Source: Clostridium zeae (GTDB lineage: Bacteria > Bacillota > Clostridia > Clostridiales > Clostridiaceae). From it: a stretch of 47,729 nucleotides of DNA. This document shows positions 1 through 11,327 of this stretch, piece after piece. Location: positions 1 to 47,729 of the forward strand of contig NZ_BMBA01000005.1 of assembly GCF_017312485.1 (NCBI RefSeq), in the 5' to 3' direction. The position numbers and the translations under genes are program-made. The first letter of the stretch is position 1. Every line of letters begins with the position of its first letter. The notes under the pieces are model-generated. The model saw only the letters and a program-made list of their open reading frames with translations, was not told the DNA's origin and made no database searches.

Positions 1-76
<76 letters not shown>

Positions 77-170
77 AAAGTTTAATCATAGCTTACTTAC
101 TTAGTAAGTCTTTTTTCAAAAGAATTGCTGGTTTAGTTTAAGTCTAGTTTTAGACTTTGTTTATCTTCTC

Positions 171-189
171 TGTTTAATTTTCAAAGACC
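171..189 (-). promoter_or_regulatory. boxA-like antitermination site in the rRNA leader
   Basis: On the minus strand the pre-16S leader contains GGTCTTTGAAAATTAAACA, which matches the TCTTTGAAAA core found between rRNA promoters and 16S in Firmicutes, where it supports Nus-factor antitermination. It lies about 35-50 nt after the inferred start of transcription and about 95 nt before 16S. The call rests on motif and position. Confidence 0.7.
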
Positions 190-222
190 AAGTTTTTGTT
201 GCCGCTCATTTGCGACTTCTTT

Positions 223-251
223 ATCTTATCACTTGCAAACTTTCTTGTCAA
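223..251 (-). promoter_or_regulatory. rRNA operon promoter (sigma-A type)
   Basis: On the minus strand TTGACA (complement of 246-251) is followed by a 17-nt spacer and TAAGAT (complement of 223-228). This is a near-consensus housekeeping promoter pointing into the 16S gene, giving a leader of about 140 nt. I found no equally good second promoter further upstream, although many Firmicute rRNA operons have two. Confidence 0.85.
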
Positions 252-1159
252 CATTTTTTTTAATGTTTTTTTGTTTCCTTACGATTTTGCATCGCTGTGA
301 CGATGTTTATCTTACCATTTTAAAAGTTCATTATGATATTATTACAAAGTGATTACAAAGCACTAATATGATTTTTCTATTTATTTCTCTTATTTTCTAA
401 CTCTATCCTATAATGACACACCTGGTTATGTTTTCATTATACAAAGCACTTTTAAATCTAATTAACCTTTACTTAAAGCTAAACAACTAAATTTAGCTTA
501 TATAAAATTTGTTCAAATCCTTAGAGTCTTTTATAAAATATCTATGAAATTAAAATTATGTAGTTCTAGTTTTTACTCTAAATAGATTTTAAATCTAAGT
601 AGTTTTAATCATTAATAATTCACTATTATCTAATATCACTATCTTTGTATTAGGATTAACTATAAAATTCAATTCTTACACTAAATATAAATTCTAAATA
701 ACTCTATATATTTTAATTTTTGTACATTTCAATTAAAAACAATTACACATTCACGCCAACTTTTTTTATACCTACAGCATTTTAAATAAATTGCAAAGAA
801 GTTATTTCTGAATGGAGCTACTTTATTTTTAAAACAAAAGAAAGTTATTAACCGAATCTTTTTTTAATTTCTTTTACATATCAGTCTTTTTAAACATATA
901 AATACAAACCTCTATGTGAGCAAAACTTTATTGCTTACTGTTTTATAAATATTTAATAAACCTAGTAAAACATCTGAGGTATAGTAATTTAAAAACTTCA
1001 CCTATACAAATATATAAGCTTTTTAAAAATAAAAAAAGATAAAAAGATAACTTTTTAAAAAGTTACGCCTAGAATGCAGTTTTAAATATATCTTAGTAAA
1101 AAACAAAAGATCTTAAAATTATTTTTAGAAGCAAAATTTTTTATACTTTCAAACCAATG
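252..1159. other. AT-rich spacer between the rRNA promoter and gyrA, no gene seen
   Basis: About 900 bases with very low GC, no open frame with a plausible ribosome binding site and no known RNA family that I recognise. Small features: a direct repeat of ATTACAAAG at 341-360, and an 18-bp perfect palindrome (taac, five T, five A, gtta) at 1048-1065. The region may simply insulate the heavily transcribed rRNA operon from gyrA. Confidence 0.6.
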
Positions 1160-1200
1160 AAAAAGGACTATCTTAATAATAATTCTATAAGATAGCCCTT
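1160..1200 (-). terminator. Intrinsic terminator of the gyrB-gyrA transcript
   Basis: On the minus strand, 26 nt after the gyrA stop, GGGCTATCTTATA and its near-complement TTAAGATAGTCC form a stem around an AT loop, followed by TTTTTC. It ends the leftward transcription unit before the rRNA operon. Confidence 0.85.
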
Positions 1201-1225
1201 AAATATACTTTTATTCTATTGAATC

Positions 1226-3787
1226 TTATTCTTGATCATCAGTATTTTGATCTTCTTCTGCTCTCTCAAGTAATTCATTTAAACTATTATCTTCACTAGA
1301 TACTACTGGAACTTCTTCTAGCTCTACAGCTACATCACTTCCATCAGCATCATCATCCGAAGATTTTTCAGTGTATGGTATTTTTGCTACAGCAACTACC
1401 TTTTCCTCTTCTCCGGTTCTCATAAGAGTAACACCCATTGCAGATCTACTTGTAACTGATATATCAGAAACATTAATTCTTATGGCAACACCACTACTAT
1501 TTATAAGCATTAATTCATCATCAATCTTACATATAGTAGCACCAACTACTTTACCAGTCTTCTCAGCCAATTTATAAGTTATTAATCCCATTCCACCTCT
1601 ATTTTGAACCTTATATTCAGATACAGGTGTTCTTTTACCAAATCCATTTTCACTTATTACTAGCACATCTTCATCATCAACAGCTATATCCATACAAACT
1701 GCCATATCATCTTTTCTTAGATTCATAGCCCTTACACCTGAAGCTGTTCTTCCCATTGGTCTTACATCTTGTTCATTGAATCTTATTGCATAACCATTTT
1801 GGGTAACTATCATTATGTTGGCATCTCCATAAGTTACTTTTGCCTTTAGAAGTTCATCTTCTTCTCTTAAACCTATAGCTATTAAACCATTCTTTCTTAT
1901 ATTTTGGAATTCACTAAGTGGAGTCTTTTTAACTAAACCTTTCTTAGTTGCCATAAATAAGAATCCATCTTGATTCATATCCTTTATAGTCAAGACAGTG
2001 TAAATTCTTTCATCTTGCTCTAAAGGTAATATGTTTATAAGATTCGTTCCCTTTGCAGCCCTTCCTGCATCTGGTATCTCATAAGCCTTAAGTTTAAACA
2101 CTTTACCTCTGTTAGTAAAGAATAATAAATTAGTATGAGTTGAGGTTATGAACACATTCTCTACAAAATCATCTTCTTTTGTAGTCATTGCCTGTATTCC
2201 CTTTCCCCCTCTTCTTTGAGCAGAGTAAGTGTCTGCTAATATTCTCTTAATATAACCGCTATGAGTTAAGGTTATAACAACTTCTTGTTCTTGAATTAAG
2301 TCTTCATAGTCTATTTCATTCTGATTCTTAGTAATTTCAGTTCTTCTTTCATCAGAATATCTAGCTTTTATTTCAAGAAGTTCTTCTTTTATGACACTTA
2401 GAAGTTTTTCTTCACTTCCTAGTATATCATTTAAGTAGTTAATAAGTTTCATTATTTCATTATACTCTTCTTCAATCTTATCTCTCTCTAATCCAGTAAG
2501 TCTTCTAAGTCTCATATCTAAAATTGCTTGAGTTTGAACATCAGTCAATCCAAACTTTTCTCTTAATTCATTTCTAGCAATTTCAGTAGTCTTAGAATTT
2601 CTTATTATGCTTATAACTTCATCTATGTGATCAAGCGCTATTCTTAAACCTTCTAATACGTGAGCTCTTTCTTGAGCCTTGTTTAATTCAAATACTGTTC
2701 TTCTTGTAATAACTTGTTTTTGGAATGCTACATAGTGAACCAGTACCTGTTTTAGATTCAAAACTTGAGGTTCATTATCTACTAGAGCTAACATTATAAC
2801 ACCAAAAGTATCTTGCATCTTAGTATGTTTATATAATAAGTTAAGAACTACATTTGGATTTGCATCTCTTTTAAGTTCTATTACTATTCTCATACCATCT
2901 CTGTCTGATTCATCTCTTAAGTCAGAGATACCGTTTATCTTCTTATCTTTTACTAAGTCAGCAATATTCTCTATTAACTTCGCTTTATTAACTTGATAAG
3001 GTAGCTCCGTAACAATAATCTTATGTCTGCCTTTTTCTTCTTCTATGTTAGCTTTAGCTCTTACAACAACTTTTCCTTTACCAGTTTCATAAGCTTCTCT
3101 TATACCTGAAAGCCCCATTATTGTTCCTGCGGTAGGGAAATCTGGCCCCTTTATATGTCCCATAAGCTCTAGTATAGAACTTTCTGGGTTATCTATAAGC
3201 ATTATTGTACCATCTATAACTTCCCCTAGATTATGAGGAGGTATGTTAGTAGCCATACCAACAGCTATACCAGATGATCCATTTACCAATAGATTAGGGA
3301 ATCTAGATGGAATAACAATAGGTTCTTGCTCTTCACCGTCAAAGTTATCCATAAAATCAACTGTATTCTTATTTATATCCCTTAGCATTTCAACTGCTAT
3401 CTTGTTCATCTTTGCTTCTGTATATCTCATTGCTGCTGCTGAATCTCCATCAACAGAACCAAAGTTTCCATGACCATCTACAAGCATATATCTCATGGAG
3501 AAATCTTGCGCCATTCTTACAAGAGCATCATAAACTGATGTATCACCGTGTGGATGGTACTTACCTAAAACTTCTCCAACTATTCTTGCACACTTTCTAT
3601 AACCTTTATCTGGTGCCAAACCAAGTTCATGCATAGAATAAAGTATTCTTCTATGAACTGGCTTCAAACCATCTCTTACATCTGGAAGTGCTCTACCTAC
3701 TATAACACTCATAGCGTAGTCTATATAGCACTTTTTCATTTCGTTTTTTATGTCAACTGGAAGAACTTTTCCCTCGTTATAATTCAT
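1226..3787 (-). CDS. gyrA: DNA gyrase subunit A
   Basis: Breakage-reunion subunit of gyrase, which with GyrB introduces negative supercoils into DNA using ATP. The 853-residue length is normal for GyrA. The catalytic tyrosine lies in [11 protein letters not shown], and the quinolone-determining segment reads [17 protein letters not shown], with Thr and Asp at the usual resistance positions, which is the ordinary susceptible-type sequence for clostridia. The GyrA box QRRGGKG precedes the six-bladed C-terminal DNA-wrapping domain, and the protein ends in an acidic tail. An upstream GTG at 3796 is in frame but is part of the AGAGGTGAA ribosome binding site, so I chose the ATG at 3787, giving [13 protein letters not shown]. 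The gene lies 20 nt after gyrB in the same operon and is followed by a terminator. Confidence 0.97.
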   Translation of the reverse strand: MNYNEGKVLPVDIKNEMKKCYIDYAMSVIVGRALPDVRDGLKPVHRRILYSMHELGLAPDKGYRKCARIVGEVLGKYHPHGDTSVYDALVRMAQDFSMRYMLVDGHGNFGSVDGDSAAAMRYTEAKMNKIAVEMLRDINKNTVDFMDNFDGEEQEPIVIPSRFPNLLVNGSSGIAVGMATNIPPHNLGEVIDGTIMLIDNPESSILELMGHIKGPDFPTAGTIMGLSGIREAYETGKGKVVVRAKANIEEEKGRHKIIVTELPYQVNKAKLIENIADLVKDKKINGISDLRDESDRDGMRIVIELKRDANPNVVLNLLYKHTKMQDTFGVIMLALVDNEPQVLNLKQVLVHYVAFQKQVITRRTVFELNKAQERAHVLEGLRIALDHIDEVISIIRNSKTTEIARNELREKFGLTDVQTQAILDMRLRRLTGLERDKIEEEYNEIMKLINYLNDILGSEEKLLSVIKEELLEIKARYSDERRTEITKNQNEIDYEDLIQEQEVVITLTHSGYIKRILADTYSAQRRGGKGIQAMTTKEDDFVENVFITSTHTNLLFFTNRGKVFKLKAYEIPDAGRAAKGTNLINILPLEQDERIYTVLTIKDMNQDGFLFMATKKGLVKKTPLSEFQNIRKNGLIAIGLREEDELLKAKVTYGDANIMIVTQNGYAIRFNEQDVRPMGRTASGVRAMNLRKDDMAVCMDIAVDDEDVLVISENGFGKRTPVSEYKVQNRGGMGLITYKLAEKTGKVVGATICKIDDELMLINSSGVAIRINVSDISVTSRSAMGVTLMRTGEEEKVVAVAKIPYTEKSSDDDADGSDVAVELEEVPVVSSEDNSLNELLERAEEDQNTDDQE

Positions 3788-3807
3788 GTACTTCACCTCT
3801 TTTAGTA

Positions 3808-5718
<1,911 letters not shown>

Positions 5719-5774
5719 TCAATTCCTCCTAAAATTTAATAAACTAAATAATACAAAATTAGATATCGGACGAT

Positions 5775-6035
5775 TTATGGCGTGTAATCTATATCCGTTC
5801 TTTTTGTAAGTGTAGATGAGGATATTGGAGAAAGATATATCTTACTTTTCTTATCCACTTCAGCAATTACAAAAGACTTGGGTTTATCATTAGTTATTCT
5901 TTCTACAAATCCATCTTCTTCTGCCATCCTTAAGAATTGGCTAGTATCACTACTATACATAGTAGTTTGTATATCAAAAATACCAATAACATCTTTGATT
6001 GGAACCACAACATTTTCACCTAAGTGTAAAAACAA
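5775..6035 (-). CDS. remB: DUF370 protein, RemB/YaaB family
   Basis: An 86-residue protein of the DUF370 family that sits between recF and gyrB, as in Bacillus subtilis (yaaB/remB). Its relative RemA is a DNA-binding activator of biofilm matrix and osmoprotection genes; the role of RemB is poorly defined. The start MFLHLGENVVVPIKDVIGIFD and the central segment ending in KSFVIAE are typical of the family. The start codon is TTG at 6035, eight bases after AGGAGG. The gene begins 14 bases after the recF stop and its ribosome binding site overlaps the end of recF, so the two are probably translationally coupled. No transmembrane segment or signal peptide is visible. Confidence 0.85.
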   Translation of the reverse strand: MFLHLGENVVVPIKDVIGIFDIQTTMYSSDTSQFLRMAEEDGFVERITNDKPKSFVIAEVDKKSKIYLSPISSSTLTKRTDIDYTP

Positions 6036-6049
6036 TTAAAACTCCTCCT

Positions 6050-7135
6050 CTATGTTAGAATTATTCCATCCTGAACCTTAAAAACCCTAGCTTTTTCATC
6101 TAGGTAATCAGTTAAATCTTCTATTCCAGTGCAAGTTATAACAGTCTGTATCTGCCCTATAGAAGTTAAAACATATCTTTTTCTATTAAAGTCCAACTCA
6201 GAAAGCACATCATCTAAAAGTAAAACTGGGTATTCTCCGGTTATATCTTTTATAATTCTTAGTGATGCAAATTTTATTGATAACACAGCTGTTCTTTGTT
6301 GCCCTTGAGACCCATAACTTTTGGCATCTATATCATTAATCAAAATCAAGAAATCATCTCTATGTGGGCCAATAGAAGTAAGTCTTTTTTCTATATCCTT
6401 ACTTCTATTTTTCTCTAGCCCTTCCAAAAAAGACTTTTTAATATCATCAAAGTTCTTAATACTAGATAAATACTTAAACTCTATTACTTCCTTACCAGAT
6501 GTTATTTCGTTATGTACAATCTTGCCATGCTCGTTGAGCTTATCTATATACTTAATTCTTTCTTTAACTATGTATTCTGCGAATTCACTAAGCTGTAAAT
6601 CATATATGTCTAGCATAGATACATCTACTTTTTTTTGCTTTAAAACGGTATTTCTCTCGTTTAATATCTTGTTGTATTGAACTAAACTATAGTAATACTT
6701 TTTATTTAATTGAGAGAGCTCCATATCCAAAAACTTTCTTCTTATTCCAGGGCTTTCTTTTACAATCTTTAAGTCTTCAGGAGAAAACATAACAACATTA
6801 AAGACACCTACTAATTCTCCAACCTTATTTATTTTAATTGAATTAACCTTAATAGCTTTTTTACCATCTTTGAATATATTGATATCGATTCTTTTATCTA
6901 TTCTCTCTTTACCTACACTTAAGCTTATAAACGATTTTTCTGAATCCCAATTAACAAGTTCCTTATCTCTATTGGTCCTGTGAGATTTAGCAAAGCCACA
7001 ATAGTACATAGCCTCTAATATGTTCGTTTTTCCTTGAGCATTATCTCCCATAAAAACATTAACATTTCTTCCTAGATCAATAGTTATATTTCTATAATTT
7101 CTGTACTCAAGTAACATAATCTTTTTTATATACAT
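6050..7135 (-). CDS. recF: DNA replication and repair protein RecF
   Basis: SMC-like ATPase (361 residues) that helps load RecA at single-strand gaps during recombinational repair. It has the Walker A motif GDNAQGKTN near residues 30-38, the signature segment YGSQGQQRTAVLSIKFA, and the Walker B/D-loop LLLDDVLSELD near the C terminus. KIMLLEYRNYRNI at the N terminus is characteristic. Translation starts at ATG 7135 with a modest AGGTG ribosome binding site. It lies in the conserved dnaA-dnaN-rlbA-recF-remB-gyrB order. Confidence 0.97.
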   Translation of the reverse strand: MYIKKIMLLEYRNYRNITIDLGRNVNVFMGDNAQGKTNILEAMYYCGFAKSHRTNRDKELVNWDSEKSFISLSVGKERIDKRIDINIFKDGKKAIKVNSIKINKVGELVGVFNVVMFSPEDLKIVKESPGIRRKFLDMELSQLNKKYYYSLVQYNKILNERNTVLKQKKVDVSMLDIYDLQLSEFAEYIVKERIKYIDKLNEHGKIVHNEITSGKEVIEFKYLSSIKNFDDIKKSFLEGLEKNRSKDIEKRLTSIGPHRDDFLILINDIDAKSYGSQGQQRTAVLSIKFASLRIIKDITGEYPVLLLDDVLSELDFNRKRYVLTSIGQIQTVITCTGIEDLTDYLDEKARVFKVQDGIILT

Positions 7136-7192
7136 ATAAGCACCTATTTAATTATACCACATTTATTAATAGCATATCTTATTTAAATATTA

Positions 7193-7399
7193 CTAAATTA
7201 TTTTGTAGTCTTCATTATCAAATGTAATCACATCGTTTATTCTAAGCTTTTTTCCTCTTTGAAGACATACCTCTCCATTTACAAGTACATCGCCTTCTTG
7301 AACATAAATTTTAGCTTCTGCTCCAGTTGAAGCAGCTCCACACCACTTTAAAAACGCATCTAATTTTATAAATTCAGTATCAATTCTAATTTCATTCAT
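7193..7399 (-). CDS. rlbA: S4-domain RNA-binding protein RlbA/YaaA
   Basis: A 68-residue protein made almost entirely of one S4 RNA-binding domain: FIKLDAFLKWCGAASTGAEAK, then the VNGEVCLQRGKKLR turn. Found between dnaN and recF in most Firmicutes. It is often named RlbA, with a proposed but not firmly settled role in ribosome assembly. The start ATG 7399 has no convincing ribosome binding site; the preceding bases form a short palindrome (GTTAAAGTTTTAAC at 7410-7423 on the plus strand), so translation may be weak or coupled to dnaN. Confidence 0.88.
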   Translation of the reverse strand: MNEIRIDTEFIKLDAFLKWCGAASTGAEAKIYVQEGDVLVNGEVCLQRGKKLRINDVITFDNEDYKII

Positions 7400-7432
7400 T
7401 GTATTGTTAAAGTTTTAACTATAATATTTTTC

Positions 7433-7450
7433 TTTGTGATTTCTCACAAA
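7433..7450. repeat. Hairpin in the dnaN-rlbA spacer
   Basis: TTTGTGA and TCACAAA form a 7-bp perfect stem with a TTTC loop (GAAA tetraloop in the minus-strand mRNA). There is no T-tract after it in the leftward direction, so it is not a classical terminator. It may stabilise the dnaN mRNA or partly separate dnaN from rlbA. Confidence 0.5.
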
Positions 7451-7482
7451 AGGGTATATCACAGAAAAACTACTCCTTATTT

Positions 7483-8583
7483 TTATTTAACTAATCTTAC
7501 TGGCACTACTAAGTATTTACTATTTTCATTGATTTTATTTTTTATAACACACGGAGATACACTACTAGTAAGTTCAAGCACAACTTCATCTTCTTCCATG
7601 TTTTTAAGAACATCTAATAGGTACTTCGAGTTAAATGCAATTTGTATACCTTCACCTTGCATATTTACAGATATCTCTTCTCTAACTTTTCCCAATTGAG
7701 AATTAGATGTTATCACCATTGCATCATCTTGGATATCTAATTTAATTAAATTACTATTTCCTTCTTTAGCCATCAAAGATGCTCTTTCTATACTATTTTG
7801 TAAAGATTGTTTCTTTACAGTAACACACATTTTATATTCTTGAGGAAGAATTGAATTATATTGAATAAACTCTCCTTCAAGTAATCTTGATATTATCTTA
7901 GTCTGACCTAAGTTAAATAATATATGATTTGTAGTAAATGTTATGTTAACTAAGTCTTCACTATCTTCTAGTATCTTAGCAACTTCATTTAAGGTCTTTC
8001 CTGGAATTACCGCATTTATAGTATTTTGTGAATCAACAATTTCTCTTCTTAATGCTAATCTATATCCATCTAATGCAACTAAATTTAAATAGTTATCCTT
8101 AACTTCAAACAATATTCCTTGAAGTATTGGTCTTATTTCATCTTGTGCGATTGCAAAAGATGTTCCTTTTATCATGTTTTTTAATTGATTTTGAGGAACT
8201 GAAAAAATCATATTTTCATTAATATTTGGTAAACTAGGAAAATCATCTGAACTCATATAAATTAAGTTAAATACTGATTTTTGGCAAGTTATTTGAATTA
8301 CACTATTATCAAGTGTTTCTATCTTAACCTCATCATTAGGTAATTTTCTAATTATTTCTCCAAATATTTTAGCATCTACAACAATTGAACCTTTTTCTAT
8401 AATATCTGCTTCAAGCTTTGTTTCGATACTTACATCTTTATCAGATCCAATAAGAGTTATAGTATTGCTATTTGCATTAATATAAACACCTTCTAATATA
8501 GGCATTGTTGATCTTCCTGTTATAGCCTTTTGAACTATTGAAATAGAATCTTGTAGTTTACTTTTATCACATATAAAAATCAA
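7483..8583 (-). CDS. dnaN: DNA polymerase III sliding clamp (beta subunit)
   Basis: Ring-shaped processivity clamp of the replicative polymerase (366 residues, standard length, three repeated clamp folds). Family landmarks include TMPILEGVYI in domain 1, FAIAQDEIRPILQGILFEV in domain 2 and the C-terminal YLVVPVRL, which closes the hydrophobic partner-binding pocket. Translation starts at TTG 8583, eight bases after AGGAGG. It follows dnaA, separated by the unwinding half of the origin (8600-8810), which forms part of the leader if dnaN is cotranscribed with dnaA. Confidence 0.97.
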   Translation of the reverse strand: MIFICDKSKLQDSISIVQKAITGRSTMPILEGVYINANSNTITLIGSDKDVSIETKLEADIIEKGSIVVDAKIFGEIIRKLPNDEVKIETLDNSVIQITCQKSVFNLIYMSSDDFPSLPNINENMIFSVPQNQLKNMIKGTSFAIAQDEIRPILQGILFEVKDNYLNLVALDGYRLALRREIVDSQNTINAVIPGKTLNEVAKILEDSEDLVNITFTTNHILFNLGQTKIISRLLEGEFIQYNSILPQEYKMCVTVKKQSLQNSIERASLMAKEGNSNLIKLDIQDDAMVITSNSQLGKVREEISVNMQGEGIQIAFNSKYLLDVLKNMEEDEVVLELTSSVSPCVIKNKINENSKYLVVPVRLVK

Positions 8584-8599
8584 AGTAAAAACCTCCTTA

Positions 8600-8689
8600 A
8601 TTAATTAACAAGTAATGATGTATAGATATATATAAATAAATAATTAATTACAGTAATAATAGTAGTAGGGGCTGGGGATTTGTTGAAAA
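8600..8689. other. oriC: oriC unwinding element: AT-rich DUE, five DnaA-trios, GC cluster
   Basis: The segment at 8654-8668 reads TAATAATAGTAGTAG. Seen 3' to 5' from the DnaA-box side, it is GAT-GAT-GAT-AAT-AAT, which fits the DnaA-trio motif known from B. subtilis. Next to it, on the dnaA side, is a GC-rich run (8669-8677, GGGCTGGGG) and then TGTTGAAAA at 8681-8689, a DnaA box with two mismatches. On the dnaN side lies a nearly pure AT stretch (8610-8650), the expected melting zone. Order and orientation match the B. subtilis basal unwinding system. Confidence 0.8.
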
Positions 8690-8734
8690 GTACCTCTAGC
8701 CTTTTAAATAAGCCAAAAAACAGTAAAAAAATAC

Positions 8735-8810
8735 TGTGGATAAGTTGTTATGGATTTTGTAACTTATCCACATTATTCACCGAGCATCATTCGAATTTAA
8801 GTTATCCACA
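8735..8810. promoter_or_regulatory. Three perfect DnaA boxes between dnaA and dnaN
   Basis: TGTGGATAA at 8735-8743, and TTATCCACA at 8764-8772 and 8802-8810. All three match the 9-mer consensus exactly; the first is inverted relative to the other two. They lie on the dnaA side of the trio element and should nucleate the DnaA filament that melts the AT-rich zone. Confidence 0.93.
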
Positions 8811-8843
8811 GTATATTATAAAGTTATTATGTACAGATGTTAA

Positions 8844-10205
8844 TTATTTTTGAGTCAGCTTCTTTGTTATGTCATTTACTGTATTTTGAAGAACTTCATC
8901 TGACTTTAATCCGCCTGATATCTTTTCATACGCATGTATTACAGTGGTATGATCCCTTCCTCCAAATTCTTCACCTATTTTAGGAAGAGACATATCTGTC
9001 AACTTTCTTGAAAGGTACATTGCGATTTGTCTAGGATAAGCTACATTTCTAGTTCTTCTCTGAGATTTTAAATCTTCTACTCTTAAATTAAAATAATTTG
9101 AAACTGTTTCTTGAATCAATTCTATAGTAATATGATTTCCTTGTTTGTTAGATATAATGTCTTTTAATGCTTCTGAAGCAAGATCAACAGTTATTTCTCT
9201 ATTTGTTAATGAAGAATATGCAACTATTCTTATAAGTGCACCTTCAAGTTCTCTTATATTTGACTTGATTTTTGTAGCTATGTAGACCATAACTTCATTA
9301 GCTACGTTTAATTTTTCAACATCAGCCTTTTTTTTCAATATTGCCATTCTTGTTTCAAAATCAGGTGCTTGAGTATCTGCTATAAGTCCCCATTCAAATC
9401 TTGATCTTAATCTATCTTCTAATGTAGGAATTTCTTTTGGTGGTCTATCTGAAGATAAGATAATTTGTTTGTTAGCTTCATGGAGTGTGTTGAATGTATG
9501 GAAAAACTCTTCTTGAGTTCGTTCTTTTCCTGCAATAAATTGAATATCATCTATTAGAAGGACATCTACATTTCTATATTTATTCCTAAACTCTTCATTA
9601 GTGTCGTCTTTTATAGCATTTATTAATTCATTAGTAAATTTTTCAGAAGACACATAAACTACTTTAGCTTTAGGATTATTCTTCAGTATATAATGGCCAA
9701 TAGCATGCATTAAGTGCGTTTTTCCAAGACCAACTCCTCCATATATAAATAAAGGGTTATATGCTTTGGCTGGAGATTCCGCTACCGCAAGGGATGCTGC
9801 ATGGGCAAACCTATTACTATTACCTATTACGAATGAATTGAAAGTATATTTAGGATTTAAGGTAGCAGACATTTCATCATTAACGCTAACCACAGTATTA
9901 TTAGAAGCTTCTTCTTTACTTGGTGTAGCTGAAATGGTTTTTTCTTCCTGAAGCTCGGACTGGATTAGGAATTCAATATTATATTTTTTAGAAGAAACAA
10001 GTTTGATTGCCTGCACGAAAAGAGTTTTGTAGCGCTTCTCTATTATATCTTTTGTGAAATCATTTGGGACACTAAACTTTATTGAATCTGAATCCATAGA
10101 TATAGGTTCGCAACTCTTTATCCAAGTATTAAAACTTACCTCAGACATCTCACCCTTCATTATATTCAATGTTTTTTCCCACATTTGGTTTAGTTGGGCA
10201 TCCAT
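8844..10205 (-). CDS. dnaA: Chromosomal replication initiator DnaA
   Basis: AAA+ initiator that binds 9-mer DnaA boxes and melts the origin (453 residues). Domain I (about 1-85) is the DnaB/SirA interaction domain and is followed by a variable linker to about residue 115. The AAA+ domain has Walker [11 protein letters not shown] at about 156-165 and Walker B LLIDDIQF. The C-terminal helix-turn-helix carries the DnaA signature [11 protein letters not shown]. Translation starts at ATG 10205 after GGAGGATAGGAA. The gene is flanked on both sides by DnaA-box clusters, so its expression is probably autoregulated by DnaA. I could not identify its promoter with confidence. Confidence 0.98.
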   Translation of the reverse strand: MDAQLNQMWEKTLNIMKGEMSEVSFNTWIKSCEPISMDSDSIKFSVPNDFTKDIIEKRYKTLFVQAIKLVSSKKYNIEFLIQSELQEEKTISATPSKEEASNNTVVSVNDEMSATLNPKYTFNSFVIGNSNRFAHAASLAVAESPAKAYNPLFIYGGVGLGKTHLMHAIGHYILKNNPKAKVVYVSSEKFTNELINAIKDDTNEEFRNKYRNVDVLLIDDIQFIAGKERTQEEFFHTFNTLHEANKQIILSSDRPPKEIPTLEDRLRSRFEWGLIADTQAPDFETRMAILKKKADVEKLNVANEVMVYIATKIKSNIRELEGALIRIVAYSSLTNREITVDLASEALKDIISNKQGNHITIELIQETVSNYFNLRVEDLKSQRRTRNVAYPRQIAMYLSRKLTDMSLPKIGEEFGGRDHTTVIHAYEKISGGLKSDEVLQNTVNDITKKLTQK

Positions 10206-10258
10206 TTCCTATCCTCCAGTCAAAAAATTTTTTATTAGCAATTTCTAGTAATAACAGT

Positions 10259-10614
10259 TTATTCACAAAAATATAAACACCCTATTAAGATGATTGACTA
10301 TGTAAATAAAATTATTCACATGTTGATAACTATGTTAATAATTTTAATCATAAAAAGTTATCAACATATGTTAATATATATTAAATAACACTATCAACAG
10401 CAGTATAATAATAGAAAAAGGGCTAAAAATATATAATGTATAAACCACTTATATACACAAAGCAATAAGTTATGCACAGACTTATCAACAGTTGTGGATA
10501 AGTATTAGTGGGTTAACAATTTATACACAGCCACCACTTAATCATATCATAAAGAAATAAGCCTGTTCAATAACTTATCCACAAAAAATATATTGTATTA
10601 TAAAATTATCAACA
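10259..10614. promoter_or_regulatory. oriC: oriC DnaA-box cluster upstream of dnaA
   Basis: Perfect boxes are at 10493-10501 (TGTGGATAA) and 10575-10583 (TTATCCACA). Boxes with one mismatch are at 10259-10267 and 10312-10320 (TTATTCACA), 10321-10329 (TGTTGATAA), 10358-10366, 10482-10490 and 10606-10614 (TTATCAACA), 10470-10478 (TTATGCACA) and 10521-10529 (TTATACACA). A weaker CTATCAACA lies at 10391-10399. This is the second, dnaA-upstream half of a bipartite Firmicute origin, and it overlaps the control regions of dnaA (leftward) and rpmH (rightward). Confidence 0.92.
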
Positions 10615-10627
10615 ACTATTGATTTTC

Positions 10628-10656
10628 TTGACATAAGAACACTTGAAATATATAAT
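10628..10656 (+). promoter_or_regulatory. Perfect sigma-A promoter for rpmH-rnpA-yidD-yidC-khpB
   Basis: TTGACA at 10628-10633, a 17-nt spacer and TATAAT at 10651-10656: both hexamers match consensus exactly. Predicted transcription start is near 10663, giving a leader of about 80 nt before rpmH. The box at 10606-10614 lies just upstream, so DnaA could modulate this promoter. Confidence 0.92.
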
Positions 10657-10744
10657 TAAAAAGTAAATCTTAAAATCAATAAGATTCAGTGACAGAATAG
10701 TTTTTTACTATAAAACATAATTAACTGAAGGGGGTGTATTATAG

Positions 10745-10879
10745 ATGTTCATGACATACCAACCTAAAAAGAAACAAAGAAAAAGAGAACATGGCTTCAG
10801 AAAGAGAATGGCTACTGCATCAGGTAGAACTGTTCTTAAGAGAAGAAGACAAAAAGGTAGAAAGAGATTGACAGCATAA
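10745..10879 (+). CDS. rpmH: 50S ribosomal protein L34
   Basis: A 44-residue, Arg/Lys-rich protein beginning [20 protein letters not shown] and ending KGRKRLTA, the standard bacterial L34. The start ATG 10745 follows GGGGGTG at about 10 bases; a second ATG at 10751 is possible but further from it. It is the first gene after oriC on the right and begins the classic rpmH-rnpA-yidD-yidC-jag operon. Confidence 0.97.
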   Translation: MFMTYQPKKKQRKREHGFRKRMATASGRTVLKRRRQKGRKRLTA

Positions 10880-10880
10880 G

Positions 10881-10918
10881 GGCCGCTTTAGTGGCCTTTT
10901 TCTGCAACTGCAGAAAAA
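10881..10918 (+). terminator. Attenuator: terminator hairpin plus overlapping second hairpin after rpmH
   Basis: Two bases after the rpmH stop codon, GGCCGC and GTGGCC (one G-U pair) close on a TTTA loop and are followed by five T (10881-10901), a compact intrinsic terminator. The T-tract is also the start of a second hairpin at 10897-10918 (TTTTTCTGCA / TGCAGAAAAA around AC) ending just before the rnpA ribosome binding site. Both cannot form fully at once. Such a structure would lower rnpA-yidC expression relative to rpmH, or mark a processing site. Confidence 0.75.
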
Positions 10919-10937
10919 AAAGGAGAATATCGAAGCT

Positions 10938-11327
10938 ATGGCAGATCAAAAACTAAGAAAGAACATGGAATTTAGAAATGTGTATAGACGAGGTAAATCC
11001 TTTGCTAATGATTTGCTTGTATTATATATATATAATAATAGAAGAAACAGAGATGAAAAAGGTACACCGTACAATAGGGTAGGAATTTCTGTTAGCAAAA
11101 AAGTCGGAATTAGCGTAATTAGAAGTAGAGCTAAGAGATTAATAAGTGAAAGTTATAGATTGAATAATGAGAATATAAAAAGAGGAAATGATTTAGTGTT
11201 CATTGCAAGGGTAGCCATTAATGAGAAAACTTATTGGGATGTCCAAAAAGCTATGATCAACTTATTTAATAAGGCAGGTTTAATAAAAAATGAAAAGGGT
11301 TTTAATTCTAATAATAAGATTCTATAG
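10938..11327 (+). CDS. rnpA: Ribonuclease P protein component
   Basis: Basic protein subunit of RNase P (129 residues), which assists the catalytic RNA in removing tRNA 5' leaders. Family features visible are [25 protein letters not shown] at the N terminus and the basic helix [21 protein letters not shown], a variant of the RNR motif (usually NRVKRLIRE). Translation starts at ATG 10938 after AAAGGAG. Its last 38 bases overlap the start of yidD in another frame, so the two genes are probably translationally coupled. Confidence 0.96.
   Translation: MADQKLRKNMEFRNVYRRGKSFANDLLVLYIYNNRRNRDEKGTPYNRVGISVSKKVGISVIRSRAKRLISESYRLNNENIKRGNDLVFIARVAINEKTYWDVQKAMINLFNKAGLIKNEKGFNSNNKIL

Noticed and set aside
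1048-1065. Perfect 18-bp palindrome as a terminator
   Set aside because: It lies outside any transcription unit end, has no GC in the stem beyond two pairs and no T-tail distinct from the AT background.
3480-3590. Quinolone resistance change in GyrA
   Set aside because: The segment [17 protein letters not shown] has Thr and Asp at the usual positions, the normal clostridial type; no resistance substitution is visible.
9766-9951. Short plus-strand reading frame inside dnaA
   Set aside because: It lies opposite a clearly coding frame, has no ribosome binding site and no family resemblance; the same holds for other antisense frames opposite gyrA, gyrB, lonC, mgtE, purA and mnmE.
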